Source: Chloroflexota bacterium (GTDB lineage: Bacteria; Chloroflexota; Anaerolineae; UBA4142). From it: a DNA stretch of 7,127 bases. Below, piece by piece: positions 6,183-7,127 of this stretch. A model generated the notes under the pieces. That model was not told where the DNA came from. It worked only from the letters and a program-made list of their open reading frames with translations, and made no database searches. A program made the position numbers and the translations under genes. Within the stretch, counting starts at the first letter, position 1; each line of letters opens with the position of its first letter. Where the stretch lies: the NCBI GenBank assembly GCA_016200825.1, contig JACQEA010000023.1:1-7127 (forward strand), written 5' to 3'.

Positions 6183-6222
6183 GTTCGCCCAAGATCATTT
6201 GAATCGAAAGAACAGAATTCAT
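6172..6222 (-). pseudogene. Chimeric 16-codon remnant: DppD-like start fused to GxxExxY end
   Basis: On the minus strand an ATG at 6222 opens MNSVLSIQMILGELEK and a TAA at 6172. The first residues match the DppD-like start (MNSVLSVQ) and the last match the GxxExxY C-terminus (LGNLEK). The ATG lies exactly 85 bp from the DppD-like ATG, and the stop exactly 85 bp from the GxxExxY stop. It is best read as a rearrangement scar in which the gene start of one copy was joined to the gene end of another, not as a functional gene. Confidence 0.7.
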
Positions 6223-6267
6223 ATTCACCACAGAGGCACGGAGAACACAGAGAATATTATTTTTCTA
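6209..6267. repeat. 59-bp direct repeat, copy 2 (overlaps GxxExxY 3' end)
   Basis: Second copy of the 59-bp unit. The right end runs into the last codons and stop of the intact GxxExxY gene (stop at 6257). The CACCACAGAG part (6226-6252) is also the left arm of the inverted repeat flanking that gene. Confidence 0.92.
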
Positions 6268-6681
6268 AATTTCCCAACACCAATCTTTTGATGCCTTGTT
6301 TGAGAAGACTGACATTGAAGTTGATTAGCAATCCTACTTTGCGATCTGCCAACCGAAGATAGGTCAATAATTGCGCCTCATGGATTGGCAGAATTCCCTC
6401 TACGGATTTTATTTCAACAATAACACTGTTTGCCACCAACAAATCAATTCGGTAACCCGCCTCCAGTCTAATTCCTTTATATTCGATCGGCAATTGCTTT
6501 TGGCGTTCAAACGGAATTTTTCTCAACGATAATTCATGACAAAGACATTCTTCATAAGCCGACTCCAGCAATCCTGGTCCCAATGCTTTGTGAACCTCAA
6601 TCGCCGCGCCAATAATATTCTGTGTGATACTATTTATTTGTTCTTCTTTCATTCCTCTGTGTTCTCTGTGCCTCTGTGGTG
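6226..6681. mobile_element. Putative repeat-bounded unit carrying a single GxxExxY gene
   Basis: A 27-bp arm at 6226-6252 (CACCACAGAGGCAC onward) is repeated in inverted orientation at 6655-6681 with one mismatch. Between them is only the 131-codon GxxExxY gene, whose start codon is 2 bp from the right arm and whose stop lies 4 bp from the left arm. No transposase and no clear target-site duplication are present, so mobility is inferred from the arms, the AT-richer cargo, its place inside an ABC operon, and the duplicated gene-end scars on both sides. Confidence 0.55.
6257..6652 (-). CDS. GxxExxY family protein (PD-(D/E)XK nuclease superfamily, PDDEXK_3-like)
   Basis: A 131-residue protein of the GxxExxY family, grouped with PD-(D/E)XK nuclease folds; its biological role is not established. 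The signature G27-LL-E30-SA-Y33 lies in [15 protein letters not shown]. The nuclease-like core is RIDLLV (D70), then VIVEIKS with E80 and K82, followed by Q94 in EAQLLTYL, so the D...ExK residues are all present. C-terminal [14 protein letters not shown] fits the family end. Length is typical and the frame is intact. The base composition is visibly more AT-rich than the flanking transporter genes and it lacks their GCG/CGC preference, which suggests separate origin. It interrupts the permease-ATPase order and is bracketed by inverted repeats. AGAGGA from the repeat abuts the ATG at 6652; the spacing is unusually tight, so translation may be weak. Confidence 0.92.
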   Translation of the reverse strand: MKEEQINSITQNIIGAAIEVHKALGPGLLESAYEECLCHELSLRKIPFERQKQLPIEYKGIRLEAGYRIDLLVANSVIVEIKSVEGILPIHEAQLLTYLRLADRKVGLLINFNVSLLKQGIKRLVLGNLEK

Positions 6682-6789
6682 AAACTATTTATTTCTTGTT
6701 CTTTCATTCCTCTGTGTTCTCTGTGCCTCTGTGGTGATACTATTTATTTCTTGTTCTTTCATTCCTCTTTGCTCTCTGCGCCTCTGCGG
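6625..6789. repeat. Three 55-bp tandem repeats containing the GxxExxY start region
   Basis: Units start at 6625, 6680 and 6735, each beginning TGA(T/A)ACTATTTATTT and ending with the CTCTGTG...CTCTGTGG repeat. Unit 1 contains the true start of the GxxExxY gene. Units 2 and 3 carry equivalent ATGs at 6707 and 6762 (minus strand) that encode MKEQEINSF and MKEQEINSI, compared with MKEEQINSI of the real gene. Unit 3 is the most diverged at its right end (CTTTGCTCTCTGCGCC). The 55-bp length is not a multiple of three, so the extra starts are out of frame with the gene. Confidence 0.92.
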
Positions 6790-6797
6790 TAAAATTT

Positions 6798-7127
6798 TCA
6801 CACGCTCGTGCGCAAGCGCGGATTAAACACTTCATCCAACGAACGCGCGAACGAAACCAGCGCGAGTTGAAACAATACAATCGCGCCAATCGGCGCGAGA
6901 ATACTCGCGGCGGCTTGCGGCGCGAACAACGCGGCGCGCCGTTCCGCCGCACTGATCATCACGCCCCAATTCGTGCCCGAGTACGGTACGATGCCGAGAA
7001 AGACGAGCCCGGTCTGCTGATAAATCGCGTGCGTCATCGTAAAGATCATCGCGATCGCGATGAACGAAAACATATTCGGTAAAATTTCGCGAAAAATAAT
7101 ATTCGGCGCGCCGAGATTCAACATCGT
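6798..7127 (-). CDS. ABC transporter permease, DppC/OppC-like, C-terminal part only
   Basis: Membrane-spanning subunit of the importer. The window holds only the last ~110 codons; the frame is open at the right edge (7127) and stops with TGA at 6798. The coupling-loop (EAA-type) sequence LGAPNIIFREILPN contacts an ATPase subunit. It is followed by a membrane segment (SFIAIAMIFTMTHAIYQ), the family block TGLVFLGIVPYSGTNWGVMI, a second membrane segment (ILAPIGAIVLFQLALVSFA) and the characteristic C-terminus LDEVFNPRL. The Met at 7124 is internal, not the start. It is first in the visible operon; the DppB-like partner would lie further right. The gap to the DppD-like gene (about 660 bp) is filled by the GxxExxY unit and its repeats. 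Confidence 0.93.
   Translation of the reverse strand, partial: TMLNLGAPNIIFREILPNMFSFIAIAMIFTMTHAIYQQTGLVFLGIVPYSGTNWGVMISAAERRAALFAPQAAASILAPIGAIVLFQLALVSFARSLDEVFNPRLRTSV

Noticed and set aside
6209..6695. Target-site duplication flanking the GxxExxY unit
   Set aside because: Bases outside the two arms (GAATTCATATT and AAACTATTT) do not match convincingly. The outer duplications are of gene ends and repeats, not of a short target.
6625..6789. CRISPR array
   Set aside because: The three 55-bp units are contiguous, with no variable spacers, and contain the start of a gene.
6740..6952. Minus-strand frame crossing the permease end and unit 3 of the repeats
   Set aside because: It reads the permease gene out of frame and ends in translated repeat sequence, with no family features.

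Overview
The window is a minus-strand operon fragment from a bacterium with strong GCG/CGC codon preference and very frequent CGCG strings. It encodes a peptide/oligosaccharide-type (Dpp/Opp) ABC importer and a glycoside hydrolase. The lipoprotein signal followed by an Ala/Pro/Thr linker, the exported two-domain NagZ-like enzyme and the many degenerate intergenic repeats suggest an uncultured Chloroflexota-like organism (Anaerolineae style). No marker gene is present, so this assignment is a guess from style.

In transcription order (right to left) the window holds: the C-terminal part of a DppC/OppC-like permease (entering from the right edge); a small AT-richer GxxExxY-family (PD-(D/E)XK superfamily) gene embedded in repeats; a DppD/OppD-like ATPase; a DppF/OppF-like ATPase; a 59-residue two-helix membrane protein; a 623-residue family 5 substrate-binding lipoprotein; and a GH3 beta-N-acetylhexosaminidase that runs off the left edge. 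The second permease (DppB-like) is not here and would be expected to the right. The likely joint function is uptake of a small peptide or an amino-sugar oligosaccharide (muropeptide or chito-oligosaccharide), with the exported GH3 enzyme removing beta-linked GlcNAc outside the membrane. The substrate is an inference from gene order.

The most striking observation is that the substrate-binding protein appears circularly permuted. Its mature part starts at the motif that normally follows the first ~60 residues of the family (LR...KWSDG). The segment that normally opens the domain (FNFYS...LYPPFTYYD...YVPFFAESW) is attached after the usual C-terminus.

The second is the GxxExxY gene, bracketed by 27-bp near-perfect inverted repeats. 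Duplicated gene ends lie on both sides: two extra copies of its start on the right (55-bp tandem units), and one extra copy of its last codons fused to the neighbouring ATPase's first codons on the left (85-bp period). This looks like the footprint of a small repeat-bounded mobile or recombining unit inserted into the transporter operon. Copies of the same repeat sit immediately upstream of both ATPase genes and may supply their translation initiation regions.

No rRNA, tRNA, CRISPR array or recognised transposase gene was seen. All gaps between genes are under 200 bp and are mostly filled with repeats.
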